Source: Modestobacter sp. Leaf380
Lineage (GTDB): Bacteria; Actinomycetota; Actinomycetes; Mycobacteriales; Geodermatophilaceae
DNA: 64,000 nt
Assembly: GCF_001424485.1 (NCBI RefSeq)
Contig: NZ_LMQC01000001.1
Span: 253,755-317,754 of the forward strand
Direction of reading: 5' to 3'
This document shows, piece by piece, positions 49,475 to 58,700 of the stretch. A model generated the notes under the pieces. It searched no databases and had not been told where the DNA came from. It saw only the letters and a list, made by a program, of their open reading frames with translations. Position 1 is the stretch's first letter; each line of letters begins with the position of its first letter. The position numbers and the translations under genes are program-made.

Positions 49475-50785
49475 TCACGCGGCGCCGTCCCCGGTCCGCA
49501 GCTCGAGCACGGCGGCGGTGTCCGGGCGCAGCCCGCGGGCGGCGAGCTGGACGGCCTCGGGGGTGACGGCGGCCAGCCGGGCGGCCAGCTCGCCGGCGAG
49601 CTCGGCCCGGCCGTGCACCAGCTCGGCGGAGGCGAAGCCCAGGGTGCGGCCGAGCACGGAGTCGGCCTGCCGGAGCAGCTGGGCGCTGGTGCGGGCCTGG
49701 ACCCGGGTCAGCTCCTCGCGCCCGACGCCGTCGACGGCGATCTTCTCGACCTCCTCGTGCACCGCGGCCAGTACCCGCTCGGGGGTGACGTCGGCCGGGT
49801 GGTGCACCTGGGTGGTGAGCGTGGTGGCGTCCCGGACGTCGAAGGGGTCCCCGAACAGGCCCACGTAGGAGGACTGGGCGACGGCCAGGTGGTCGCGGTG
49901 CACCAACCGCAGCTCCAGCCGGGAGGCGTCGCCCTCGCTGAGCAGCTCGGACAGCAGCACCGTGCCCAGGTAGGTGTCCAGGTCCCCGACCGGGTCGGGC
50001 ACCCGCCAGGCGACGGCGACCGCGGGGGCCGGGGCGAGCCGGTCGACGACCACGCCGTGCCGCGGCCCGGTGGGCGAGGGCTCCCCGGTGTAGGGCGTGG
50101 GCGGGGCCGGGCGGGCGGCCACCGGGTCGAACCAGCGGCGCACCAGCCGCTCGGTCTCGGCGACGTCGAGGTCACCGCCCAGGCACAGCACCGCGTTGGC
50201 CGGGGCGTAGTAGCGGTGGAAGAAGTCCTGCGCGTCCTCGACGGTGGAGGACTCCAGGTCGACGAAGGAGCCGTACCCGTCGTGGGTGTTGGCGAAGGAC
50301 TCGAAGGCGATCTGCGGCAGCTGCAGCCACGGGAAGGCGCCGTAGGGCCGGTTGAGCACGTTGACCCGGATCTCCTCCTTCACCACGTCGATCTGGTTGC
50401 GGAGGTTCTCCTCGGTGATCGCCGGGGCGGCCATCCGGTCGGCCTCGAGGAACAGCGCGCGCTCGAGGGCCTCGGCGGGCAGTGCCTCGTAGTAGTTCGT
50501 GTAGTCCTGGTGGGTGGACCCGTTGAAGGAGCCGCCGGCCGCCTGCACCAGGCGGGCGTGCTCCATCTTCGGCACGTTCGCCGACCCCTGGAACATGACG
50601 TGCTCGAACAGGTGCGCGAAGCCGGTGCGGCCCTCGGGCTCCGAGCGCATCCCGACGTCGTAGAAGACGCTGACCGCGACGACCGGCACGCTCCGGTCGG
50701 GGGCGAGGACGACGCGCAGCCCGTTGTCGAGCGTGAACCGCTCCACCGGGTGCCGCAGGGTCAGATCGGCACCGGCTGAGGTCAC
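49475..50785 (-). CDS. M16 family zinc metallopeptidase, active subunit
   Basis: A 436-residue peptidase. H58-x2-E61-H62 (AHLFEHVMFQG) is the inverted zinc motif; the distal glutamate is in NLRNQIDVVKEEI. GTG 50785 is fixed by TAGGGT (50797-50792) six bases upstream on the minus strand. With the inactive-type partner downstream it should form a heterodimeric oligopeptidase in the cytoplasm, as no signal peptide is present. Confidence 0.93.
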   Translation of the reverse strand: MTSAGADLTLRHPVERFTLDNGLRVVLAPDRSVPVVAVSVFYDVGMRSEPEGRTGFAHLFEHVMFQGSANVPKMEHARLVQAAGGSFNGSTHQDYTNYYEALPAEALERALFLEADRMAAPAITEENLRNQIDVVKEEIRVNVLNRPYGAFPWLQLPQIAFESFANTHDGYGSFVDLESSTVEDAQDFFHRYYAPANAVLCLGGDLDVAETERLVRRWFDPVAARPAPPTPYTGEPSPTGPRHGVVVDRLAPAPAVAVAWRVPDPVGDLDTYLGTVLLSELLSEGDASRLELRLVHRDHLAVAQSSYVGLFGDPFDVRDATTLTTQVHHPADVTPERVLAAVHEEVEKIAVDGVGREELTRVQARTSAQLLRQADSVLGRTLGFASAELVHGRAELAGELAARLAAVTPEAVQLAARGLRPDTAAVLELRTGDGAA

Positions 50786-50841
50786 GTCCCGACCCTAGTC
50801 GCGGGGTACGACAGCTGCTGCCCGCCCGTCGGACACCGGTG

Positions 50842-51723
50842 TCAGAGGACGTCGACCGCGCCGACGACCCGGTCGATGACGCCGTAGAGCTCGGCGTGGG
50901 TGTTGGGGATGGACAGGTACAGCAGCGCGGGCGCGGGGCGGCCGGTGTCCACGACCAGCATCGCGGCGCGCTCGCCGCTGGCCTCGTAGCCCTCGACGTC
51001 CCAGCTGAGCACGAACTCGTACAGGTGGGCGGGGGCGCCGTCGACGGTGAGGTCCTCGTCGCGGAGCACCTCGATCTCGTTGGGCGCCGGGTAGTAGTTG
51101 CCGCGGGCGCTGTCGGCCACCGCCTGGGTGGTCGCGGCCAGCGAGCCGGGACCGGCCCAGCCGTACCCGGCGGCGACCGGTCCCGAGGTGATCTGGGCGA
51201 TGAACTGGTCACCGCTGGGGACGCTGTCCTGGGTGACGAAGTACTGCCCGCGCACCGCCGTGGTCTCCAGCGGCACGCCCATCACGTACTCGTACCAGCC
51301 CTCGCCGAGGAAGGGGTAGGCGATGCCGGCGTCGGGGTCGACGATCTGCACGGTGCCCGGGGCGAAGGTCGGACCGGTCGCGGTGGGGCCACCGCCCAGA
51401 CCGGCGGTGGGCTGGGCGACCCCTCCCCCGCCGGCGCCCCGCCCGACCAGCACGACCACGACGACCAGCAGGACGACGGTGGCCACCGCGCCCAGCACGA
51501 TCGCGAGCGTCCGCCCCGTGGAGGACCGTGGCGCCGGCGTCCAGACCGGAGCCGGGGCGGCCCGCTGCGGCCCGGGGCCGAACGCGGTGCCCACCGCCAC
51601 ACCCGGCCCGGCCGGGGTGGTGACGTCGGACCAGGTGGCGCCGTCCCACCAGCGGACCAGGCCGGGACCGCCGTCGGGGTCGGGGTACCAGCCCGGTGCG
51701 ACGCCGGACCCGCCGGACGTCAC
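50842..51723 (-). CDS. DUF2510 membrane-anchored protein
   Basis: A 293-residue protein: DUF2510 at the N-terminus (APGWYPDPDGG then VRWWDGATWSDVT, residues 9-35), a Pro-rich linker, one membrane helix (LAIVLGAVATVVLLVVVVVL, about 72-91) and an extracellular domain of about 180 residues that I cannot name. The GTG at 51723 overlaps the kinase stop (GTGA), so it is translated with the Ser/Thr kinase and may be its partner. Confidence 0.8.
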   Translation of the reverse strand: MTSGGSGVAPGWYPDPDGGPGLVRWWDGATWSDVTTPAGPGVAVGTAFGPGPQRAAPAPVWTPAPRSSTGRTLAIVLGAVATVVLLVVVVVLVGRGAGGGGVAQPTAGLGGGPTATGPTFAPGTVQIVDPDAGIAYPFLGEGWYEYVMGVPLETTAVRGQYFVTQDSVPSGDQFIAQITSGPVAAGYGWAGPGSLAATTQAVADSARGNYYPAPNEIEVLRDEDLTVDGAPAHLYEFVLSWDVEGYEASGERAAMLVVDTGRPAPALLYLSIPNTHAELYGVIDRVVGAVDVL

Positions 51724-53432
51724 AGCTCGGCCCGGTCGGCGTTGTCGCGGTACCAGGACATCAGCCGCGTCACCCCGTCGGTGTCCCCGCCGCGCAGGCT
51801 CACCGTGGAGAAGCCGGGTCGGTCGTCCCAGGTCCAGCTGACGACGGTGTCCCGGTCCTCCTCCACCGAGCAGGACAACCGACCGATGGGCTGGTCGTCG
51901 TAGTCGAGCAGCCGCACCCAGCCCTGGTCGCCGTCGGAGCTGCTGCAGGCGAAGTCGTCGTCGCCGTCCAGCTGGGGCAGCTCGCGCCGGGCGACGTCGG
52001 CCTCGAACTCCGCTGCGGCCGCCGCGGGCGAGGCGAGCAGCTGGTAGGTCTGCGAGGTGGGCCCGTCCTCGGTGTCGCTGCTGCCGCAGTCCAGGGCCAG
52101 CAGCGCCCCGTCGGTGCCGCCGGTGGCCGGGCAGTCCCCCGCGTCGACGTCGGCCGGCAGCCCGACCTCCAGCAGCTGCAGCTGCGCGCGGTCGGCTGCC
52201 GAGCGGGCCTCGTCGGCGCGGCGGTCGGTGACCACCAGCAGCACGGCCAGGGCGACCGCGGCCAGCAGGGCGACGACGGCCACCGCGACCCACGCCCAGG
52301 GCGTCCGGCGGGCCGGCCGGGGTGCGGCCCCCGGCCCTCCCCCGCCGGCCCACGGTGGTGCACCCGGGAAGGGCGGCGGACCGGCGGGCGGTTGCGGCGC
52401 GCTCTGCCCACCCGGCGGCGGTCCGACGGCGGTCGCCCCGGGCAGCGGCCGGACCCGGGTGTCGGGACGGTCGCCGGGACCGCCGGTGAGCCCGATCGTC
52501 GTGGGAGCGGTGCCCTCGATCGGCCCGCCGGGGGGTGCCTCGGCGGGGCGGGGCACCTCGACGCCGCTCACGCTCAGCGCGGCCCGGGCGGCGGCGGCCA
52601 TCCCGCCGGCCGACGTCCAGCGTTCGCCGGGGTCCTTGGCCAGCCCGCGGGCGACGATGCCGTCGAGCAGGTCGGGGACACCCGGGCGCAGCGAGCTCAC
52701 CAGCGGTGGCGGGGTGTTGACGTGGGCGTACATCTGGCTGGCCGCGTCGGCGGCGGGGAAGGGCCGCTCGCCGGTGAGCGCCTCGAAGAGCACGCAGGCC
52801 AGGGAGTAGACGTCGGCCCCGGCACCGAGCTGGCTGCCCAGGAAGCGCTCGGGGGCCATGTACTCGGTGCTGCCGACGGTGAGCCCGGTGGCGGTCAGCG
52901 AGGGCCCGGTGGAGCTGTCGACGGTGCGGGCGATGCCGAAGTCGACGAGGTAGACGAAGTCGTCCCCGGGGGCGGAGCCGGCCAGGTCCCGGCCGTCCGG
53001 GCGGGCCACGAGCAGGATGTTGGAGGGCTTGACGTCCCGGTGCACCAGGCCGTCGGCGTGCGCGGCGTCCAGCGCCCGGGCCACCTGACCGACGACGTCG
53101 ACGGCGCGGGCGGGCTCCAGCGGCCCGGTGCGGCGCAGCAGCGAGGCGAGGTCCTCGCCCTCGACCAGCCGCATGTCCAGGAACAGCCGCCCGTCGATCT
53201 CCCCGTAGCGGTGGATCGGGACGACGTGCGGCTCGCGCAGCCGGGCGGCGACCCGGGCCTCGCGCCGGAAGCGCTCGCGGTAGGACTCGTCGCTGGCCCA
53301 CTGCGGGTGCAGCACCTTGAGCGCGACGTCCCGTTCGTGCTCGGCGTCGTGCGCCCGGAGCACCTCCCCCATGCCGCCCCGCCCGAGCACCCCGAGCACC
53401 CGGTAGGGACCGAACTGCGCACCCTGCTCCAC
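51720..53432 (-). CDS. PknB-type serine/threonine protein kinase
   Basis: A 570-residue membrane kinase. GRGGMGEV loop, K39 (DVALKVL), HRD D133 (HRDVKPSN), DFG 164-166 and APE (MAPERF) are intact. A Pro/Gly-rich linker (about 285-370) leads to one membrane helix (about 372-395) and an extracellular domain of about 175 residues with four cysteines (DCPATG, LDCGSS, FACSS, LSCSV), a possible sensor fixed by disulfides, not PASTA. GTG 53432 is six bases after the M20 stop; an alternative GTG 53477 overlaps it. Confidence 0.9.
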   Translation of the reverse strand: MEQGAQFGPYRVLGVLGRGGMGEVLRAHDAEHERDVALKVLHPQWASDESYRERFRREARVAARLREPHVVPIHRYGEIDGRLFLDMRLVEGEDLASLLRRTGPLEPARAVDVVGQVARALDAAHADGLVHRDVKPSNILLVARPDGRDLAGSAPGDDFVYLVDFGIARTVDSSTGPSLTATGLTVGSTEYMAPERFLGSQLGAGADVYSLACVLFEALTGERPFPAADAASQMYAHVNTPPPLVSSLRPGVPDLLDGIVARGLAKDPGERWTSAGGMAAAARAALSVSGVEVPRPAEAPPGGPIEGTAPTTIGLTGGPGDRPDTRVRPLPGATAVGPPPGGQSAPQPPAGPPPFPGAPPWAGGGGPGAAPRPARRTPWAWVAVAVVALLAAVALAVLLVVTDRRADEARSAADRAQLQLLEVGLPADVDAGDCPATGGTDGALLALDCGSSDTEDGPTSQTYQLLASPAAAAAEFEADVARRELPQLDGDDDFACSSSDGDQGWVRLLDYDDQPIGRLSCSVEEDRDTVVSWTWDDRPGFSTVSLRGGDTDGVTRLMSWYRDNADRAEL

Positions 53433-53437
53433 GGTCG

Positions 53438-54859
53438 TCAGCGGGCCGGCAGCGGGATGGTGGCCAGCTCGCGCCACAGGTGCGCGGTCGCCTCGGCCCC
53501 GCGGTACAGCATGGGCAGCAGGACCCGCTCGTTCGGGGAGTGGATGCGGTCGGTGGGGAGGCCGACGCCCAGGAAGAGCAGCGGGGCGCCCAGCGCGGCC
53601 ACCAGGTCGGCCTCGGGTCCGCTGCCGCCCTCACGGGTGAAGAGGACGTCGTCCGCGGGGACGTCGAAGGCCTGGCCGATGGAGCGCAGCAGGGCGTCCA
53701 TGGCCGGGTGGTCCAGGTCGCTGGCGCAGGGGCTGACGCCGCCGGCCGGGACGTGCACGTCGGCCTCGATGCCCTCGGGGGTGTTGGCCTGCACCCAGGC
53801 CCGGACCTGCTCGGCGAGGTCGGCGGGCACCTGGTCGGCGACGAGGCGGAAGGTGACCTTGGCGTGTGCCTCCGCGGGGACGATCGTCTTGTGGCCGGGG
53901 CCGGTGTAGCCGCCCCACACGCCGTTCACCTCGGCCGTGGGCCTGGCCCCGACCCGCTCCAGCGTGGAGAACCCGGCCTCGCCGGTGGCCGCGCGGGATG
54001 CTGCGGGACCGGCCAGCCAGGCGGCCTCGTCGAAGGGCACCCGGCCCATCAGCTCGCGCTCCCGGTCGGTCAGCGGGCGCACCCTGTCGTAGAACCCGGG
54101 CAGGGTGACCCGGCCGGTGTCGTCGTGCAGGCTGGCCAGCAGCGTGGCCATCGCGTGCAGCGGGTTGGGGACGGCGCCGCCGAACGAGCCCGAGTGCAGG
54201 TCGACGCCGGGGCCGCGCAGGGTGATCTCGGCGTCGGCCAGCCCGCGCATCGCGGTGACGGCGCTGGGCACGTCGGGGGCGGCCATACCGGTGTCGCTGA
54301 CCACGACGACGTCGCAGTCCAGCCGGTCCCGGCGCTCGCGCAGCAGCTCGACGAAGTGCGGCGAACCGGACTCCTCCTCGCCCTCCACCAGCAGCTTCAC
54401 GGTGACGGCGGGGGTGTCCCGGCCGGTGGCGGCCAGGTGGGCGCGGATGCCCAGCAGGTGGAAGGCGACGTTGCCCTTGTCGTCGATCGCGCCGCGGGCG
54501 TGCAGCTCGGGGCCGGCCGGGGTCTCCACCCGGGTGGGCTCGAAGGGCGGGTGCGTCCAGGCCTCCTCCGGGTCGACGGGCTGCACGTCGTGGTGGCCGT
54601 AGACCAGCGCGACGGGCGCACCGGCGTCCGCGGAGGGCCACTCGGCGTAGACGGCGGGGGCCCCGGCGGTCTCCCACACCTCGACGGTGGGGAAGCCGGT
54701 GCGCCGCAGGGCCTCGGCCAGCCAGCGGGCACTGGCGTCCACGTCGGCGGCCCGTGCCGGGTCGGCCGAGATCGAGGGGATCCGCAACCAGGCGTCGAGG
54801 TCGGCGTGCAGGTCCTCGAGGTGGGCGGTGACGAAGTCGCGTTCGGCGTTGCTGCTCAC
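53438..54859 (-). CDS. M20 family metallopeptidase (dipeptidase)
   Basis: A 473-residue di-zinc peptidase. H89 and D91 in YGHHDVQP and D in GAIDDKGN bind zinc, EGEEESGS holds the catalytic base, and the lid domain is about 190-345. The group comprises carnosinase/CNDP-like dipeptidases. GTG 54859 is fixed by TACGGT (54871-54866) six bases upstream on the minus strand. First gene of the M20-kinase-DUF2510 run. Confidence 0.92.
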   Translation of the reverse strand: MSSNAERDFVTAHLEDLHADLDAWLRIPSISADPARAADVDASARWLAEALRRTGFPTVEVWETAGAPAVYAEWPSADAGAPVALVYGHHDVQPVDPEEAWTHPPFEPTRVETPAGPELHARGAIDDKGNVAFHLLGIRAHLAATGRDTPAVTVKLLVEGEEESGSPHFVELLRERRDRLDCDVVVVSDTGMAAPDVPSAVTAMRGLADAEITLRGPGVDLHSGSFGGAVPNPLHAMATLLASLHDDTGRVTLPGFYDRVRPLTDRERELMGRVPFDEAAWLAGPAASRAATGEAGFSTLERVGARPTAEVNGVWGGYTGPGHKTIVPAEAHAKVTFRLVADQVPADLAEQVRAWVQANTPEGIEADVHVPAGGVSPCASDLDHPAMDALLRSIGQAFDVPADDVLFTREGGSGPEADLVAALGAPLLFLGVGLPTDRIHSPNERVLLPMLYRGAEATAHLWRELATIPLPAR

Positions 54860-54896
54860 GCCGCGACCGTAACGCGCCGGTGCGACACGGCCGGGC

Positions 54897-54902
54897 TACG
54901 TT
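54897..54902 (+). promoter_or_regulatory. -10 element TACGTT for a leaderless hydrolase mRNA
   Basis: TACGTT is seven bases before ATG 54910 and faces the divergent leaderless promoter of the M20 gene, all within 50 bases. Confidence 0.5.
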
Positions 54903-54909
54903 CGGCGCC

Positions 54910-55749
54910 ATGCCCCCCGGACAGCTGCAGGTGGACGTCGGCGACCTGACCTTCGACGTGCGGACCGACGGTCCCCCGGACGGTCGGCCGGTGCTCCTGC
55001 TGCACGGCTTCCCGCAGACCTCGCTGAGCTGGGCGGCCGTCACCCCGCTGCTGGCCCGGGCCGGGTTGCGGACCTACGCCCCCGACCAGCTGGGCTACTC
55101 CCCCGGCGCACGCCCCCAGGAGTCCGAGGCCTACGCCCTCACCTCCCTGGCGCAGGTCACCGCCGACCTGATGACGGCGCTGGACGTGCCGGTCGCCGAC
55201 GTCGTCGGGCACGACTGGGGCGCCAACGTCGCCTGGGCGCTGGCCGGCTGGCACCCCGACCGGGTGCGCACGCTCACCGCGGTCTCGGTGCCGCACCCCA
55301 CGGCCTACACGCTGGCCTACCGCGCCGACCCGGAGCAGAAGGAACGGTCGGCCTACATCAAGCTCTTCTGGCAGGAGGGCAAGGCCGAGCGGGTGCTGCT
55401 CGAGGACGACGCACGCCGCCTGCGCCGGCTGCTGGAGGGCGTGGACCCCGAGGCGGTCGAGGCCTACGTGGCCCACCTGTCCGCACCGGGGGCGCTCACC
55501 GCGGCGCTGGACTGGTACCGGCAGATGAGCTCGGGCACCCCGGTGGACCCGGTCGGCGTGCCCACCACCTACGTGTGGAGCGACGCCGACGTCGCCATCG
55601 GCCGCACCGCGGCCGAGGCCTGCGCCGACCAGGTCACCGGCGACTACCGGTTCCTGGAGCTCCCCGGGGTGTCGCACTGGGTGCCCGAGCACGCCCCGGA
55701 GGACCTGGCCCGGGCCGTGCTGGAGCGGGTGGCGGGCACGCCGGCCTGA
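54910..55749 (+). CDS. Alpha/beta hydrolase, epoxide/haloalkane hydrolase-like
   Basis: A 279-residue alpha/beta hydrolase. HGFP (32-35) is the oxyanion-hole segment, the nucleophile elbow is GHDWGA with D102, and the histidine is in VSHWVPEHAPE. An aspartate nucleophile next to tryptophan (DWG) is typical of epoxide hydrolases and dehalogenases. Substrate unknown. Isolated on its strand. Confidence 0.9.
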   Translation: MPPGQLQVDVGDLTFDVRTDGPPDGRPVLLLHGFPQTSLSWAAVTPLLARAGLRTYAPDQLGYSPGARPQESEAYALTSLAQVTADLMTALDVPVADVVGHDWGANVAWALAGWHPDRVRTLTAVSVPHPTAYTLAYRADPEQKERSAYIKLFWQEGKAERVLLEDDARRLRRLLEGVDPEAVEAYVAHLSAPGALTAALDWYRQMSSGTPVDPVGVPTTYVWSDADVAIGRTAAEACADQVTGDYRFLELPGVSHWVPEHAPEDLARAVLERVAGTPA

Positions 55750-55782
55750 GTGCCCCGGCCTGAGTCCCCCGGCCTGAGTCGC
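55741..55782. repeat. 14-bp triplication at the end of the hydrolase gene
   Basis: Three copies of CCGGCCTGAGTNCC; the first includes the TGA stop codon of the hydrolase. The three copies lie between the convergent hydrolase and adnB ends. Confidence 0.75.
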
Positions 55783-55792
55783 CCGCCTGCGC

Positions 55793-58700
55793 TCACCGCG
55801 CCGGCTCCGCCGGTCCGTCGTCGGCACCCTCGACCAGGGCCAGCAGGCCGGCCTCGTCGAGCAGGTCGACCGGACGCAGCGTGACCCCGGCCGGCACGTG
55901 GTGGAACCCGGCGCTGACCCGGTCCACCGGCAGGCCGACCAGCCGCGACCAGCCCAGCCGGTAGGCTGCCAGCTGCACGCTCGCCGCGGCCAGCTCGGTG
56001 GGACCGGGGACCGGTCCGGTCTTCCAGTCGACCACCTCGTAGCCGCCGTGGCCGTCGGCGAAGACGGCGTCGATGCGGCCGCGCAGGGTCAGTGGGCCCA
56101 GCGGGGTCTCGAAGGGGGCCTCGACGTCGACCGGCTGCCGGTCGGCCCAGGGGCTGGCCAGGAACGCCTCCTGCAGCGCGGTGAGCGTCTCGTCGGGGGC
56201 GGCCGCGGCGTCCCCGGAGCCGGGGAGCTCGTCGAGGTCGATCAGCCGGGACGCACCGAACCGTTGCTCCAGCCACAGGTGGAACGCGGTGCCCCGGCGG
56301 GCCAGCGGTGCCGGGGCCGCCGGCATCGGACGGCGCAGCCGGCGGGCGAGCTCGGCGGGGTCCCGGCGCAGGGACACCAGCGCCGACACCGACAGGTGCG
56401 CCGGCAGCGCCACCTCGGTGGCGCCGCGGCCGGACTCGGCCCGCTCCCGCAGCAGCAGCTCGGCGTCGCGGACCCAGTCGGTGACCACCGGGTCCTCGAC
56501 CGCGCCCAGGCCCGGCTCGCCCAGCGGGTGCGCCCGGGTGGCGGTCACCAGCTCGGCCGCCGCGGTCAGCGCCCGTCGGCGGTTGGCCGACAGCGGGTCG
56601 GCGGGCCACACCCCGACCGGCCACTCGGCCAGGGCCGGGTTGGCGGCGTCCTCCGGCGGCGCGGGCTCCCACACGTCGACGACGCCCCGGCCGCTGTCGG
56701 CCAGCACCTCGACGGCCTCCCGCACGGCCTGCAGCAGGGTGGAGGGGCCGTTGGGCTTGACCCCGTCCCGCCACCAGCTGCCCGAGCACAGCAGCAGGCG
56801 CTTGGCCCGGGTGACCGCCACGTAGCCCAGCCGGACCTCCTCGGAGAGCCCGAACTCCTTCCACTGCGCCACGTACTCGCCCAGGGCGTCGCGGACGACG
56901 GACTGGTCCCCGGAGCCGGGCACCGGCAGGTGCAGCCGGGGCAGGTCCTCCCGGTCGGTGAGCCGCAGGTCGACGGGCACGGCGCCCGGGTCGTTGATCC
57001 AGGAGTCCGACGTGTCGGACTTGCTGGGGAACTGCCCGACGGTCATCCCGGGCACCGCGACGACGTCCCACTCCAGGCCCTTGGCCGAGTGCCCGGTGAG
57101 CAGCTGGACCGCCTCGGGGTTGACCGCCACCTCGCCGGGCTCCAGACCGCGCTCGCGGACCTCGGCGTCGGAGAGGTAGCCGAGGAAGGCCGGCAGGGAG
57201 GGCAGCTCGGCCAGGTCGGCGAACTGGGCGGCCACGGTGTGCAGCGCGTCCAGGTGGGTGCGGGCGCCGCCGGGACTGGCGTCGGGGTGGCTGGCCAGCT
57301 CGGTCTCCAGACCCAGCGTGCGGACCACCTCGTCCACCAGGTCCGGGAGCGGCTCACCCAGCCGGGTGCGCAACTGACCCAGCTCTGCGCCGAGACGGCG
57401 GAGCCTACGGTGGCCGTCGGCCGAGTAGGTGTCGGGGCGGCCGAGGTCGTCGAGGGCCTCGACGATGCTGCCCCGCTCGGGGGCGAGCTCCACCACCGGA
57501 CCCTCGAGGACCGGCCCGTCGGCTCCCCCGGCCAGGGGCTCCGGCCGGCGTTCGCGGACCAGCTGCCGGGCGCGGGCCTCGAGGGCGGCGAGGTCCCGGG
57601 GCCCGATCCGCCACCGGGCACCGGTCAGCAGCCGGCCCAGGGAGTCCCCGGCGGTGGGGTCGACGAGCACGGTCAGGGTGGCGACGACGTCGGAGACCTC
57701 GGGGACGTCGAGCAGCCCACCGAGCCCCACCACCTCGACCGGCAGCCCCCGCTCGCGGAGCGCGGCGGCGATGCCGGGCAGCTGGGCCCGGCGGCGGGCC
57801 AGCACGGCGATGGTCGGACGGCGGTGCGCCGTCGCCTGTACCCCCTCCGGGCGGTCACCGGCCGCGGCCGGACCGTGCCACTCGGCGGCCAGCCGGTCGG
57901 CGAGCGCCGCGGTCTCCGCCGCGATCGTCTCGTAGAGGCCCACGTGCACCCGGCCCGGTCCGGCCGTCGGCGCGGCGGTCAGGTCGGGCAGCGGGTCGGC
58001 GTGCTCGGGCTGGGGCAGGTCGGCGGCGACCCGGTTGGCGATCGCCAGCACGGCCTCGTCGTTGCGCCAGCTGGTGGACAGGGTGAGCCGCTCGGCGCGC
58101 CGGTCGGGGGCGCCGGGGAAGGTGCGCGGGAACCGCTCGATGGTCCCCGAGGAGGCCCCCCGCCAGCCGTAGATGGACTGCCGGGGGTCACCGACGGCCA
58201 GCACCGGGTGGTGGGCGTCCCCGCCGAAGAGGGCCTCGAGCATCCGGAGCTGGCCCACCGAGGTGTCCTGGTACTCGTCGAGCAGCACCACCCGCCAGCG
58301 GGCCCGTTCCCGGCGGCCGACCTCCGGCGAGCTGGTCGCCGCGCGGGCCGCGTGGGCGACCTGGTCGGCGTAGTCGATGGCCCCGGCGGCCCGCTTGCGC
58401 GCCTCGTAGGCCTCGACCACGGGCAGCAGTGCGACCCGGGCACGCTGCCGGCCCAGCACCTTGAGCACGTCGGCGTAGGCGCCTTTCTTCCGCGGCGCGT
58501 CCGGGTAGGACCGGACCTGGTGCTCCAGCTGCGCCGTCCAGGCACGCAGCCGGTCGGGGCTCACGTCGTGCTCCCCCAGCTCGGCGGCCAGCTGCAGGAC
58601 GTCCTCGGTGGTGGTGACCAGACCCAGTGCCACGTCGCTCATGTCCCCGGTGTGGGCGGCCACCGCCGTCGCGGCCTGCCCCCAGCACATGGCCGGGCCG

